From: Nageia nagi
Taxonomy: Eukaryota; Pinophyta
Reading direction: 5' to 3'
Assembly: GCA_050084985.1 (NCBI GenBank)
Contig: JBITNC010000001.1
Span: 210,428,001-210,492,000, forward strand
Length of the DNA: 64,000 nucleotides
A program made the translations under genes and the position numbers. The notes under the pieces are model-generated. The model was given only the letters and a program-made list of their open reading frames with translations, searched no databases and was not told the origin of the DNA. Shown here one piece after another: positions 48,180 to 60,599 of this stretch; position 1 is the first letter of the stretch, and each line of letters begins with the position of its first letter.

Positions 48180-49060
48180 AATTAGATGTCAAAAATTTCC
48201 TTCATTACCAAGATTCAATTTGCATTCTCTATGAAAATTACCATACTTGTTACAAGTCTAATATTGTATATTCATTTTATTTCCTTTATCTCTTCCTATA
48301 CCAACTACACAACCTCTTTTACTACCTATTTCTGTAGAATACTTATGATCTCTACCTTGATCTTATTCCTATCCTTTACATCTAGAAATTTCTTTAGTTC
48401 CTTTAGAATAAAAATCCTTATCATCTACACTACTAATAGTTTCTCTCAACATGTCCTCATGATACATAAGAGAACCTATTAAATTATCAAACTCATTAGT
48501 AGAATAATATTTAGATACCTCAATAATAATATCTACATTATTCCATTTGAGGGTGACTATTTTCAATACTTTCTTAACAACCACCACCTTCTCCACTTAT
48601 TATCTAAGAGTTTCCATTTTATTGATAAAAATATTCACACATAAACTAATCATAATTACTCTCAACTTCTTCCATTCTCATTTTTTTTTAATTTCTCCTT
48701 AGAGTTTATATATTCACTTTCTTAACTTGGTAACTTCCTTAGTAACCATTTTACCAAGCCTTCCATGCATGTATAGTTGTTTTACAACTAGCTATCCTTA
48801 TGGAGATACTTTTATCTAAAGATAATATAATATGGTAAAGTACCAAGTAATTATTATTTTGAGCTTCCTTCCTTTCTTATCTATTTGTTGATCCAAGTAT
48901 GCTAGTTCCATATAAACATCTTCTACAATATCCCAAAGATATTTTCCCATAACAAAGTCTTCATCTTAATGTTCCAATACTCATAAATAGCTCCATTAAA
49001 TGTAGGAATGGGAAGGGAGTTAGTGTTTTTTATCATTGCACCATAACAAATATAAAACTT
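48180..49060 (-). pseudogene. Ty1/copia gag remnant
   Basis: The minus strand near 49050-48950 reads NTNSLPIPTFNGAIYEYWNI then KMKTL, the opening of plant copia gag. 48596-48369 is open and reads VLKIVTLKWNNVDIIIEVSK and FDNLIGSLMYHEDMLRE, matching the UBN2-type gag core (the GSLMxHE motif). Near 48262-48219 a zinc knuckle is left as TCNKYGNFHRECKL, with the first Cys changed to Tyr. The middle part, about 48900-48600, is badly frameshifted. No copia protease, integrase or RT follows, because E2's LTR lies just downstream. The rest may have been lost or displaced. Confidence 0.8.
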
Positions 49061-49199
49061 ATAATGGAACTCAAAAGCAACTTAGTAAATTATAACAAGG
49101 ATCCCATGCCATATTTAAACCTCTAAATTTACTAAGATCAAATACCATATGAATAATATAACATAAATCATATAGATGAGTGAAGAAAAATATGAATTA

Positions 49200-49465
49200 T
49201 GATAAAATATGAATAAAACAAGTAGAATATAGAACTCTAATAAACACAAATGAGAATAAAGAAAAATGCAAAACTATGATAAACATAAATGAGAATGAAT
49301 AAAAATAAAAAATTATGATAAACATAGATGAGAATAAATAAAAGTGTATAACTATGATAAAACATAGACAAGAATGAAGTAGAATACAAAACTATGATAA
49401 AAATATATGAGAATGAAGTAGAGTTTAAAATTATAATAAAATATATATAAGAACAAAGCAAGGTG
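49200..49465. repeat. Tandem repeat, 39-40 bp period
   Basis: At least six units built on AAACATAxATGAGAATxAA...AACTATGATA start near 49203, 49242, 49281, 49320, 49360 and 49400. It is non-coding on plus; on minus it gives a low-complexity Phe/Ile/Tyr reading that I treat as a shadow of the repeat. Confidence 0.8.
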
Positions 49466-49979
49466 CTATAAAAAAATATAAGTTTTTAAATTAACCCAAA
49501 AAATGGATGAATATAATATTTTTGGAATCTATCTAAAAAAAGTTATCTAATAATATTCCATACACAAGGAAAGGAGTTATTAACCAAAAGATACAAACTT
49601 TAAAATTTATCAACTTTCTTTGTTAAAAAAACTAAAGTATACAACCAAACATGAAAAAGAAGCTATGGAGAGTAAATTTCTCTATTCCAGTCTATGACAA
49701 TTCATTTAAGAAGTGTTACAATAAATTTCTTACTCTATTCTACTATAATAAATTTTATATATAGAATTAACTGTTATAAACTAATATTTCTACAATTACA
49801 TATCTTTCATTTTATAATTACAAAATGAGGGATAAATTTAGTTTGCTAACTTGGAAATTCTATATAGTTAGCATAATATTCTAAGAAAATTACTATTTTC
49901 AACTTGAAATCTCAATAATGCTTTAATATAAAATATTAAAAGATAAATATAAAAATAAAATATTATAGAATATGTTATA
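49466..49979. other. AT-rich spacer, no gene seen
   Basis: Very AT-rich, with no coding region, clear repeat unit or terminal motif. Confidence 0.5.
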
Positions 49980-50345
49980 AATAAAATACTAATTTATTAG
50001 GGTTATTAAAAATATTTAGTTTAATCAAATAATGATGAAATAATAGTAAAATAGCAATAACATAAAATATGGTAATGATCCAAGATGACATAATTTCCCT
50101 TAACCTATCAAACTTGCATTAACATAATATACAAACATGTGCTTTACTTGTCATGTAGATTGAATATGATATTTAACTTGAAGGGATTTAACAATTATCT
50201 TATCCAAAAAATGGATCCACCAATTCATCCTCAACGTAGAAGCATCACTAAGAAACCAATATCATCACTTGATTACCTTTCTATAAAGCCTCATAGTATG
50301 AATATAATTCATTCATTTTAAGGTTTAGAGCTATGTTAATGATAT
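49980..50345 (-). mobile_element. Partial, diverged E2-family LTR
   Basis: It aligns by eye with the left half of the E2 LTRs: TTAGGGTTATTxAAAATATT, TTAACCTATCAAA, CAAACATGTGCTTTAC, ATGGATCCACCAATTCATCCTC and TTACCTTTCTATAAAGCCTCA all have counterparts in order. The right half, including the stem-loop, is not recognisable after about 50345. Confidence 0.65.
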
Positions 50346-50995
50346 CACTAAATTTGGAATTAGAATTACCTTGTAAAACTTGTTAATAAATAAATACTAA
50401 GGAAACTATATCCAAATAGGTAAGTATAAATGTGAATTATACAATTTAAATACCTATTACTTAAAATCCTACTTATGTATTATAAATTGATCATAAAATT
50501 GAACAATATTTTACACTTGAATAAAGAAAAGAAATCAAATAACAATCATAGTCATACATAAAAATTTGAGCCTAAAACAAATAGAGTCATATGATTTTAT
50601 ATTAAAACCACTATGTATAAAATTATTTCTACATTTTGGTAGCTCTTGGGTTAAGTGGATTTGATGTTAGACCATTCTTGATTCATTCCACTATACTTCT
50701 CAAATTTAGATATTAACAATAATCATACTATTTATAATAGAAAAAGAGATATTGTTATGATCCTTTGCAAATTCCTTTACTATAGATTATAAAGACATTA
50801 AATTAACAAAGTACTACAAAAATCTATCTTGATAAAATTTTGCTAGCCAACTATTAAACTAAGAGGCATCCTTTAAAATAGCCTCTACCTTCTACTTTGA
50901 TTTTCCTTTAGTGAAGGGAGTGTAATCTTACCAGAAGTTCAAAATTCCCAAATATTACAAATGCTAAAATTTTACTTTGCCAAGTTGGATCTCTT
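50346..50995. other. Unassigned stretch
   Basis: No coding region was supported. Near 50630 TCTACATTTTGGTAGCTC resembles an LTR-end/PBS junction in plus orientation, but no LTR start or partner was found. Confidence 0.35.
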
Positions 50996-50999
50996 ATGT

Positions 51000-53900
51000 A
51001 AGAATGGATTTGTATTTGAATCCATCTTCTAGGTATGCATCTATCTGCATAATTGGGGAAGCTATATCAAGTATTTTCTCTTATTCTCAAATTTTATTTT
51101 GCTAAATCCTCATCTAAAATGAACTCAAGATTTGAAATTATAGCTTGAACCTCATCCTTGATGGCATCAATCAAAGCATTTATCTATGAGATATTGGTCA
51201 AGATATTATCTATGGATTTGTGGTAATATGTTATGTAATTGTATATTGGAAGCAAGGTATACATTTCTATAAAGATAACCTCTCATAACTTACTCTTTAA
51301 TTGGGCTATAGGATCCTTGCTGAAGGATGATTTATATTTGGCCTCCTCTCCCTTTTTCAACTAATATGTAAGTTTCTTGACTTTATATTCATATTGTTTC
51401 ATTTATGCCTTGTAATGTTGAAGCTTAGCATCCTTAGCTTTCATATTAGCTTCCTACCCTTCAACTAGGTATCTCTCTTGGCTATTTCAACATCCTTAGC
51501 CTTGAGTTCAACATCTTTTTCATTCAACTATGTATATTTTTTTGTTAAAAGAGTATCCTTATAGTCCATGTGGTTCTTATGACTAGACATGTCATTGTCA
51601 AGTTGAGACAAGCTTTTATTCAACTTTTCTTTCTTTTTCTATTACTTGATGAGCTATTTCTTTACTATTTCCAAATTCTCTTTAGATTTTACTTGCTCTA
51701 TTGTAGAGGAAAGTTCTTTATCTCTTTGCTATATTGCATATTGAGCTTGTGCTTTTGATATTTGATCCCTTAAAATTTTAATATCATTTTTTAATCCTTT
51801 TACCTCCTTTGTAAGGCTTTTAACCTTATTTTTAATCATTTTTCTTTTCTTAGTCTCCTTTGGCAAATATGTAGTGAACCTAGTTACATCTAAAGAAACA
51901 ATGGATGCAAATTGGAATGTTAGATTATTTCTATACTACTATGGCAAGAGGATTATGTTTACATTTTTGGTATTTTTAAGGATAGATGGAGGTCCAAAGG
52001 TAGATGAGGCAACTAAATTTTGAACATATTTTACCATTTGAGCAATTGGATTGTAATGTGTAAAAAGCCTTGGGGTATCAATCTATGAAGTAGAAGCCTC
52101 CTTAATGCCTAGAATGAGTAGATGATTCATAGGCTTAAAACTAATTATCAAAGAAGACAATTGCATAACTTACCCTTGTAGTGAAACCAAGGTTGACCCA
52201 ACATATACAAATGTTTTATCAATAGTAGAAGATGAGGTTGGGGATACCATGGATGTAGGCATTATGGATGAGAGTGGGGTAATAGGGGAAATATGCAATA
52301 AGGGATCTATGGTATAAATAATAGAAGATGATGAAATAGATTGTAGTTATAAGGAAGTATTAGGTCTTATAGAAGGCTATTAGGGAGTGGAAGATGGAGC
52401 AATTAAAGTAATAGAAGCAATAACAAATGATGGATTTTGGGAAGGAATATTAATTATGCTAGAGGAGGGTTATGTTGAGCCTTTTTGTGAGTTCCTTTGA
52501 TAAATTTTCCATCATTTATTCTATATGGGGAAATAGCATATCAATAATGGGAGTTTGAACCAAGAGGTAGAGGATCATCAGATCTAACCTTAATCTAGTG
52601 TTTAACAATTTTAAGGGTTCCAAAACTAAAGGTTTTTTATGGTTGAACATAATTTTACTACATTTTATTCATTCTTTTAGTAACCTCCTTATGCCTTTTT
52701 TGAGTTTCTATAATGGTGGCAAGAAATGAAGGCTTATCATCATTAGATATTTCTTCATCAAAACCTAAAACATGTTCCTTTGGATTCACTTCATTGTACT
52801 TCTTTGAGAACTCATCATCATTTGAGTATAAATAATTAGAGAGATTACCTTTCTCAACTTAAAAAATAAAAAAGGTCATCTTCTTGGTATGACTCCATAT
52901 TTTCTTAAAATTAAGCTTCTTAGAAGTGGCTCTATCCAATTTTTCTCTCTCTTCATTATATATATATATATATACTTTTTGTGAAGAAGTTTCTCCATAA
53001 AGCCTCCTTCAAAGAAGGATCTTGAATGACCATTTTATTCACATATAAATTGAGCAAATTATTTGGAAAAATATTATCCCTCAAAGGGTTCCTATAGCTT
53101 TCAAATCACTCATCTCTATGTGAATGGAAGTTAGTAGGATTCCCTTGGTTATTTTTCTTTAAATGAGCTACCATGATGTCATTTAGGTAATAGGGATAGG
53201 TAATGTTTATATTTATTAGGTCCAATTTCTCATGTATTTTTACAAGATTGGAAGCTTGCCTCTTCTTCTTCAAAATAAAGCCTTTAAAAGTTTACACATC
53301 AGTAAAAACACTAGTTTTCTTCTTTTTAGAACCAAATTTTTTATCCATATCATCCAATTATCAAAAGAACTCAATAACAAATAACATGTCTGATACATAA
53401 TATAGGATCATATATTGCTTCTTAAGGAATCCATATAATCTAAAGAAGATTCCATGTTCCATCAAGAAATAGTCTTCTAATTCAAGGTTGGGCATCCATA
53501 TTTATTCATGATTTGCTAGGAGAACCTAGGAATGACTTTCCCCTTAATAATTATCAGATAAGGGTAAAGAAAATTATCTAAAAACATGTAATACAAGGAG
53601 GAATACCTCAACTTATCAGTCCAATAATCCATAAGCATGGGGTTTCCCTCTTCATCTACTTTTTGAGTAGGGATATTTGGTAAATAATATACATTTGTGT
53701 AGTAAAAGAGCAAAACATTGATTGAAACATAGTGAAATTTCTTTGATTATTTCAAATTATTGAAGGCATAAGCAATTTGGTAGGAGAGAAATAGCAACCA
53801 ATCAAAGTACATAGGGGTTTTATCATGGCTAATTACATAGGTAGTATCCATTTATTCAAAGTGATATCTTTATGATACTCATACCTAAAAAGCATGGCCA

Positions 53901-54560
53901 AAGTGGAGAGGAGGTTCTATAAATATTATTTAAAGGATTGAATATAAATAGGACTAGTGGGAAGAGTATTAATGGGAGAGTTTACATGATACTAGAGGAA
54001 GGGAAGAATGTAGGGCTTGTAGTGACTCTCTTACTTATCATGATTAAATCTTTGCATGGTTTCCTCATAGTAGAATTAGAAAGCCATGGATATCTCCTTT
54101 TAGGAGAAATCAAGTAGCATATGGTCATTTTTAATAATCATTTTAGAGGAGGGATTTACATATGGATCCAAGGTAATAATTAACTTGAGTGTTGGGTGAA
54201 TCATATAGGGAGTGACTAACATAACCCCTATATAATATGCAACTAATACAATATGGACAAAAGAAAAGTGGGAGGACTTACTTTCCATCATCCACTTTGG
54301 CTTCTTATCATAGCCATGAATCTTAGTATCTTTTATGGCTTAGTGAGAATTAATAAATTGAATTTCATCATTCTCCTTCTAGTATATTACCCCTAGTATT
54401 TGGATGTTTTTTATATTTTACTTCTACATAGAGGTGGAAGTGGAAGGTTGGGCTTAATACATGATCTATAATTATGTATCTATAGTATCCTCCATTATTT
54501 TTAAATAATCATTAGGAAATCAAGTATTATGAACTAAATAAAACTTATAGGTATTTGTAG
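51000..54560 (-). pseudogene. Long unrecognised protein remnant with coiled coil
   Basis: A minus-strand frame persists for about 3.5 kb, broken mainly at Gln codons. Near 54350-53940 it reads IKDTKIHGYDKKPKWMMESK, VLVAYYIGVMLVTPYMIHPT, LIITLDPYVNPSSKMIIKND, then KEISMAF, TMQRFNHDK and ESHYKPYILP. At 53713-53516 it reads GNPMLMDYWTDKLRYSSLYY. About 52820-52670 gives VLGFDEEISNDDKPSFLATI and IETQKRHKEVTKRMNKM. A Ser/Pro/His-rich stretch follows, then a coiled coil at about 51850-51420 (KEVKGLKNDIKILRDQISKA, KDVELKAKDVEIAKRD). I recognise no family. It lies downstream, in the same orientation, of the Ty3 pol at 56.6-60.5 kb, so it may be that element's extra ORF. Confidence 0.55.
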
Positions 54561-55139
54561 ATCTTTAACCTTTCTAGAGAATTTGTAAATATAGTATAGG
54601 CTTGGCTCTTCAAAAGTGTTTGTTCTGAATATCAGTGGATACTTAGAAAAATTCTAACAATTTGAATCGAATTGAATAAGTTTTAAAGATATGCTTGATA
54701 TGATTTTTTATATCTATTGATGTTGATTGGATAATGTGATATTGAGCCCCATTATAACTTTGTTTAGATTACATTCATTTGTCATGGAATGAATGCATAA
54801 AAGTTGGTGATAATAGTGGGTACCAATAATATTAATTATGAGTTGATGATAGGATGTAAGTATCAAATATTTCCAATTTAAAATAACATTTTTAGGATCA
54901 AGGTTATGCATAAGGAATTTTGGAAAACCAAAATAAAAAATAGTGGCAAAATAATTTTGAAATCTTGTTGATTTTATCCCAAAACATTATAGAAGTAATG
55001 GCAATATTTCAAAATTTTAAGAACTATGTTATAAAAAATTGGCTATTTGATATCATTTTCTAATAAATGGTAAGAATTATAGGTAACTTTAAAATATTAT
55101 TTTATATCAAACACTCATCTTAAGTAACAATATGTTTAT

Positions 55140-55722
55140 ATTCTATATCATGTCACTTGTCTTTAGTAACAAGTCACTCCTCTTTAATAATAAGTCACTA
55201 GTATTTAGTAACAAGTTGATCATCTTTAGTAATAACTCACTTGTATTCAATAAAAATTCACTCATATTTAGTAACAAGTTGCTCATCTTTAGTAATAAGT
55301 CACTCATATTTAATAACAAGTTGCTCGTATTTTGTAAGAAGTTGCTCGTATTTTGTAAGAAAATGCTCATCTTAAATAATATGTCTCTTGTCTTTAATAA
55401 TAAGTCACTTTTTTGTAATAATAAGCCACTTGTCTATAATAACAAGTCACTTATATTCAATAACAAGACTATAGTCTTTAGTAACAAATCATTCATCCTT
55501 AATAATAAGTTTCTCATCTTTAGTAATAAGCTGCTCATCTAGAGAATTAAGTCACTCATATTTAGTAACAAGTTGCTCATGTTTAGTAAGAAGTCACTCA
55601 TATTCAGTAACAAGATGCTCATGTTTAGTAACAAGTCACTGGTATTCAATAACAAGTCACTCATCTTTAGTAACAAGTCATGCATGGTTAATAACAAGTC
55701 ACTTGTCTTCTTCTTTTATAGT
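55140..55722 (-). repeat. 21-bp minisatellite reading as a heptad coiled coil
   Basis: About 27 units of 21 bp lie in perfect codon register. In plus orientation each resembles TCACTCATxTTTAGTAACAAG. On the minus strand a unit reads as seven residues, LVTKYE or LVTKDE plus a variable seventh codon (TGA, CAA, CAG, CAT, AGA or AAA). Leu every seven residues is a coiled-coil pattern. The mixture of TGA and CAA at position seven is what a CpG-containing Arg codon decays to on either strand. The plus strand stays open only because no unit creates a stop there. It may be a domain of the remnant at 51-54.6 kb, lying about 600 bases upstream in the same sense. Confidence 0.85.
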
Positions 55723-55829
55723 ACTATCTTATTTTATTTTATATTTGCATTCTTTTTCTTAGAGAACTTGAGTTCAATAGGTTATTTTCTCATGAAAATT
55801 AAAAATATTTATAAAATATAGGTTATAAG

Positions 55830-56600
55830 GTGTAAATTGGTGGAGGTATATTTGGCTAATTTATATAAGAAATACTTTAAAGTTATAAAATTTTGGCTAA
55901 CTGACCAAGAAAAAAAATTTAACTCAAAAATATTAGGCTACATGGGCCTAGGTTAGTGAGCATAAAAATAGTAATTTAAAAAATTAAAAATCTTAAATAA
56001 TAGCTATTTTGTAATAAATAGCCACTATGCATTTCCCTATTTAGGATCCAAAGTTGCCTTACTAGCATCATCCTCTTTTGTAATACATATTTTATTTCTT
56101 TTTGATCCTTTGATGGAGTTTAGTCTCTAATAATAGCATAACTTTTCCATGTTTAGAAATTAAGCATAGTCATAGATTTTAAATCTAGAGGATACATAAA
56201 GGGGTAAATGTGGCTAACTCTAGATGATTCCAAATCTTGATTCAAAAGGGAAACTAATACCAATTGTACAAAGTTAATTTGTAAATGTAGATGTAATCAA
56301 AATGATGTGAAAATAACTTTAGATAGTAGGTAATGCATGCATATCAAGGAGTTTCTATTCTAGATACATAAATATCACTCTAGATGAGGAAAAGTAGGTT
56401 AAACCAATAAGAAAAAGTAAAGCAAACTAACCCTTATACATACTAACAATTTGAAAGAGTGATAATGCTATAGTCCTTATAGATGGTATCAAAAATGGAT
56501 ATACTAAATTGATAGACAAGAATTATACAATTATATATATATATATTACAAAATCATAGATCTATGATTTATGGTATTATTGCCTTCTTGTAAAATGCTT
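55830..56600. other. AT-rich spacer, no gene seen
   Basis: No coding region was supported. It contains a short TA run near 56530-56546. It separates the pol end from the coiled-coil minisatellite. Confidence 0.45.
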
Positions 56601-59600
56601 AAGATGCTATTCATTTACTTGAATGGGAATGACTTATCTATCTATGTGGGTCAATCAGTATGCATTAAACTATTTGCATTCAATAATACTAAATGGTCCT
56701 TTTCATAAGGACTTAAATTTCTTATGTTTACTTGGTTTAGACTTATCCTCATTCCATTTTAACACTAGGTCTCCCTTTTTTAATTGAATGATAGAGGCCT
56801 TTTTCTTATCAAATAAGGTCTTAAAAATAGAATTCCTCTTCTAAAATCTATCAAAATCTTTATCCCTCTATTATTCTAACTTGATCAACTACATATACCT
56901 GCATTGTAATGCTTTAGAGCAACATAAATCATATTCCATAAGAATTTCTAGTACTAGAATCTCTAAGTAAATTAGTAGTATAGATATCCACCCATACACT
57001 AATGTATAAGGAGAGGTTTTAATAGATTCCTTTACACATATTCTATCATCCTCTTGATATTTCTAAGAATGTTCTTATTCATGGACTCAATTAGGCTATT
57101 TCTTTATGGATAATAATTGGAAGAGGTTTTCCAAATGATATTATATTTCATTATAAAATTAAGATCTTTACTCCAATAAAAGTAGATCCATTCTTGGAAA
57201 TTATTATAGTTGGATTCCCAAACCTTATGATTAACTTCTCGAAAAATATCAAGATTGTATCTTGATCTGCATTCTTTGAGGGAATACCTTCCACCCATCT
57301 ATTAAAGTAATTAGTAGTATTTAATATAAAATTGTGTCCAATAGAGGAATTAGGATTGAAAACACCTATAAAATAAAGATCCCATTGTTGGAATGGATCT
57401 TTAATGACTACAAGATTAAGAGGTATAATAGCACTTCATATTCTACCAATAAATCTTAGGCACTTCTCACACTCTTTAGAAGTCTAATGTAAGTCCTTAC
57501 ACATAATAGGCCAATAGTAACCTACTTGGATAAGTTTTGTAATCATTTTTTATTTGAAATAGTGGTATCTTGAAAATATTGAATGAAATTATTTGAGAAG
57601 AATTGGCACATAAGCAAGATGAATACATGCAAGGAGAACTCCATCATAGTTTTTTCTATAGAGTTTATTCTAAATCATTGTATAATTAATTTCTTTGATT
57701 TTGAATCTTCTTATTTGGGGTGTAGTCAAATTATGTGGAAAAATAATTATTTTGAAATATATAATAATTTTTTAATCCATGGCATCTTTAACTCTAACAT
57801 GTATTCATTTTTCTCATCATTATGTTCGAAATACACTTGAATTATATCTAAAGTTGATATACTATCATCATCCATTATAGAGGAAGTATCTAAATTAGAA
57901 GTAGTGATGATGTCTTGACACAACACTCTTCCTTATACTTAATTGGTTGGTCTCACCTATACATCAAATCTAGTATCTTGTTGATCCATCCTGCTTTCTC
58001 TCCATAATATTCCTTTTTCATTATGAATTTTTAGACATCTAGGTGTATGATATAAAAAAGTATCCTACTATGAGAGAGAAAGTATTTAAACTTTTTTAGA
58101 GCTCCCATGATAGCAAAGACTTATTTTTTTAACAAATGTGTATCTAGTTTGAATATCATATAATTTTTTTTGTAAAAAGGGAGAGGATATTCTTATTCAT
58201 GTTCATCCTTCTAAGTTAAGACTACAACAATACTTTTATCTAAGGTATTTATGTATAGAATGAAATTTTTACTAAAGTCTATATTCTTCAACATATGAGT
58301 GGTAATGATAGCTTCTTTAATCTTATTAAATTCTTATCTAGCTTTCAAGATACATAAAAATACCACATCCTTCTTAAGCATGTAGGATATAGGCTTGATA
58401 ATTTGACAAAATTCATGAATGAAATTCCTCACAAAGTTAATATGACCTAGAGAGGACTATAGATTCTTTTTTTTTGGAAGGTAAAGGAATATTTATTATA
58501 GGCAACACTATTTTAGGTTTTATGGCTATTCCTTGATTAGAGACCACATGGCCTAATAATTTCCCTCTTTGATAATGAAGACTAACTTTTTGGCATTCAA
58601 AGATATGCCAAAATCTCTACATTTTTCAAACATTTCTCTAAGATGGCCCAAATGATCCCTTTTGTCCTTTGAGAAAATAGTGATATCATCTACATACACT
58701 AATATTGTTTGATTAATCAATGGTCCAAAATCATTGTTCATTGCTCTTTAAAAGTTTTCTCTAATATTTGAAAGAACCAAAATCATTCTTTTGAATGTAA
58801 AAGTTTCCCATTTGGTAGTAAACATACTTTTATGTTGATCACTATCTTTGATCCATATATGATTGAAATTTGAGGATCCATCTATCAAGATGTAACATTT
58901 TTCTCCTACCATCATATGGAGAAACTAATATATTAAAAGGAACATATAATGATCCTTTAATTATGTATAATTTATATTTCTAAAATCAACACACAAGTGG
59001 ATCTCTCCACTCTTCTTTCATACTAATACCAAGGTAGAGACCCAAGTTGTATTCTTAATAGTATAGATGATACCCATATCTAGCAACTTAATTAGCTCTT
59101 ATTTCATCATCACCTCTATCTTGGGATTTACTACCCTATACTTTTTTTTTAATGGGATATTACCTTATTTTATCTTAATTAAATGTTGGATTACATCCAT
59201 ATTGTAAGTTTTATGATCTTGGCAATTCCATGCAATGATATCTTGTAACTCTCTTGATAGTAAAATTACATACATAATCTCATGTGGAGTAGCATATATC
59301 CCAATATTCACTTTTTTATTAGGAAGGAATTCTATTTCCTGGTAAGCTCTCATAAGTTGATTTGAGGAATTAGTTCTAAATTTATCTTCTTTGTTAAATG
59401 ATTGCTTTAGAGATATCAAGGATTTTGGGATAAAGTAATGTTTTAGCTGCATAATATCCTTATTTTAGAGATCATTTAGTGTAGTCTCTTCATTTGATGA
59501 GTAAAAACATAGTAGATAAACTTGTTGATTTTATCATTATAGTAAAAAACCTACCAATGATAATCATTATTGAGCATTGATGGCCTAAATATTAACTTAA

Positions 59601-60520
59601 TAGCCTTACTAATCTTTAAATGAGCAACAACATCATAGTTAGATACTTTATATTATAATTAGCTTACTAAGGTATTGTGACATATTCTTGTTATAATGAA
59701 ATTTAGTGTAAGAAAATCCTCTATTATGTCCTTCACTCTATTTATTTATGCTTTTAAGTAATGAATCTTGATAGATCACTTGTTAGTAACTTGATTGATA
59801 ATCAATTTTGAATCTTCAATTACTAATAAGAACTTGATTCCCAATCTTATAGCTTTAGATAGGCTAAGAAAAAGCATTTCATATTTAACTAAATTATTTT
59901 TATAGATCCATGTTATCTTGTAAAAGAATCTCTTGTATGGTCCTAGTGGGGATTAAAAAATAACACCAGCTCCAACACCATTTTTACATTTTGCACCATT
60001 AAAGTGCATTATCTATAATCCTTTTTTCTAATATTCAAACTAAGTAATTGCAAGAATGACATAGTTCATTTCAAGGATACAATAAGTTCCCATATCCACA
60101 TCCCTCATTTGTTCTATCATTTGAATGGACTGGTCATCTTCCTCATGTATCTAACTAAGCAATTCACTACATAACCATTATTCATATTCTAAGAGATTCA
60201 TGTTAATCTGATCCAATTTCTCCAAGTGATATGGATAATTTCTCTTATTGTAGATTTTTATTCTTATTTCTACATAAGGAACAACCATGTGGTTTAAGTC
60301 ATTCGTAAGGTATCCACTTATTTTTACCATGAACTCTCTTGATAGACATAAGCTAAAAAAAGAAGGTAAATCTACCACTACTATTTTTTGAGGAAAAGAT
60401 AGATGCAATAGTTCATGTACTAAAATGGAAACATCTTTTATCATGCTTGTAGTTCTAATAGGACTACCATCTAGTTGAAGGAAACAAGGTGTGTCTCTAG
60501 TATATTTTAAACTCATTACC
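56600..60520 (-). pseudogene. Ty3 pol (PR-RT-RH-INT), non-chromovirus type, decayed
   Basis: Protease region 60516-60178: FLQLDGSPIRTTSMIKDV, VVDLPSFFSLCLSREFMVKI. Pre-RT 59452-59165: IIAWNCQDHKTYNMDVIQHL. RT: CVDFRNIN near 59000, ILIDGSSNFNHIWIKDSDQH near 58880, and 58741-58553 is open with VYVDDITIFS intact at about 58695 and FEKCRDFGISLNAKKL. RNase H is about 58300-57950. Integrase core near 57400-57150: HNFILNTTNYFNRWVEGIPS and FFEKLIIRFGNPTIIIS, with the first Asp changed to Asn. The C-terminus near 56790-56680 reads GDLVLKWNEDKSKPSKHKKF, then KGPFSIIE. No chromodomain follows. The wording fits the Tat/Athila side of plant Ty3 elements. Stops replace Gln and Trp, and frames shift several times. 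Confidence 0.85.
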
Positions 60521-60599
60521 TCATAAAGATATTTTATTATTTATTGAATATTTACCATAAGCTACTAAGATAATATAATTATTCAAATTTTCTCCTTAT

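Noticed and set aside
49200-49465. Minus-strand Phe/Ile/Tyr-rich membrane-like frame
   Set aside because: The reading follows a 39-40 bp AT-rich tandem repeat; no start context or family match.
50625-50660. LTR end plus primer binding site in plus orientation (TCTACATTTTGGTAGCTC)
   Set aside because: No matching LTR start or second LTR was found, and the nearest coding remnant runs the other way.
55132-55542. Open plus-strand frame with repeating SLVFSNK-like heptapeptides
   Set aside because: It is a by-product of the 21-bp minisatellite; the minus-strand heptad coiled coil has the better codon logic and explains the TGA codons.
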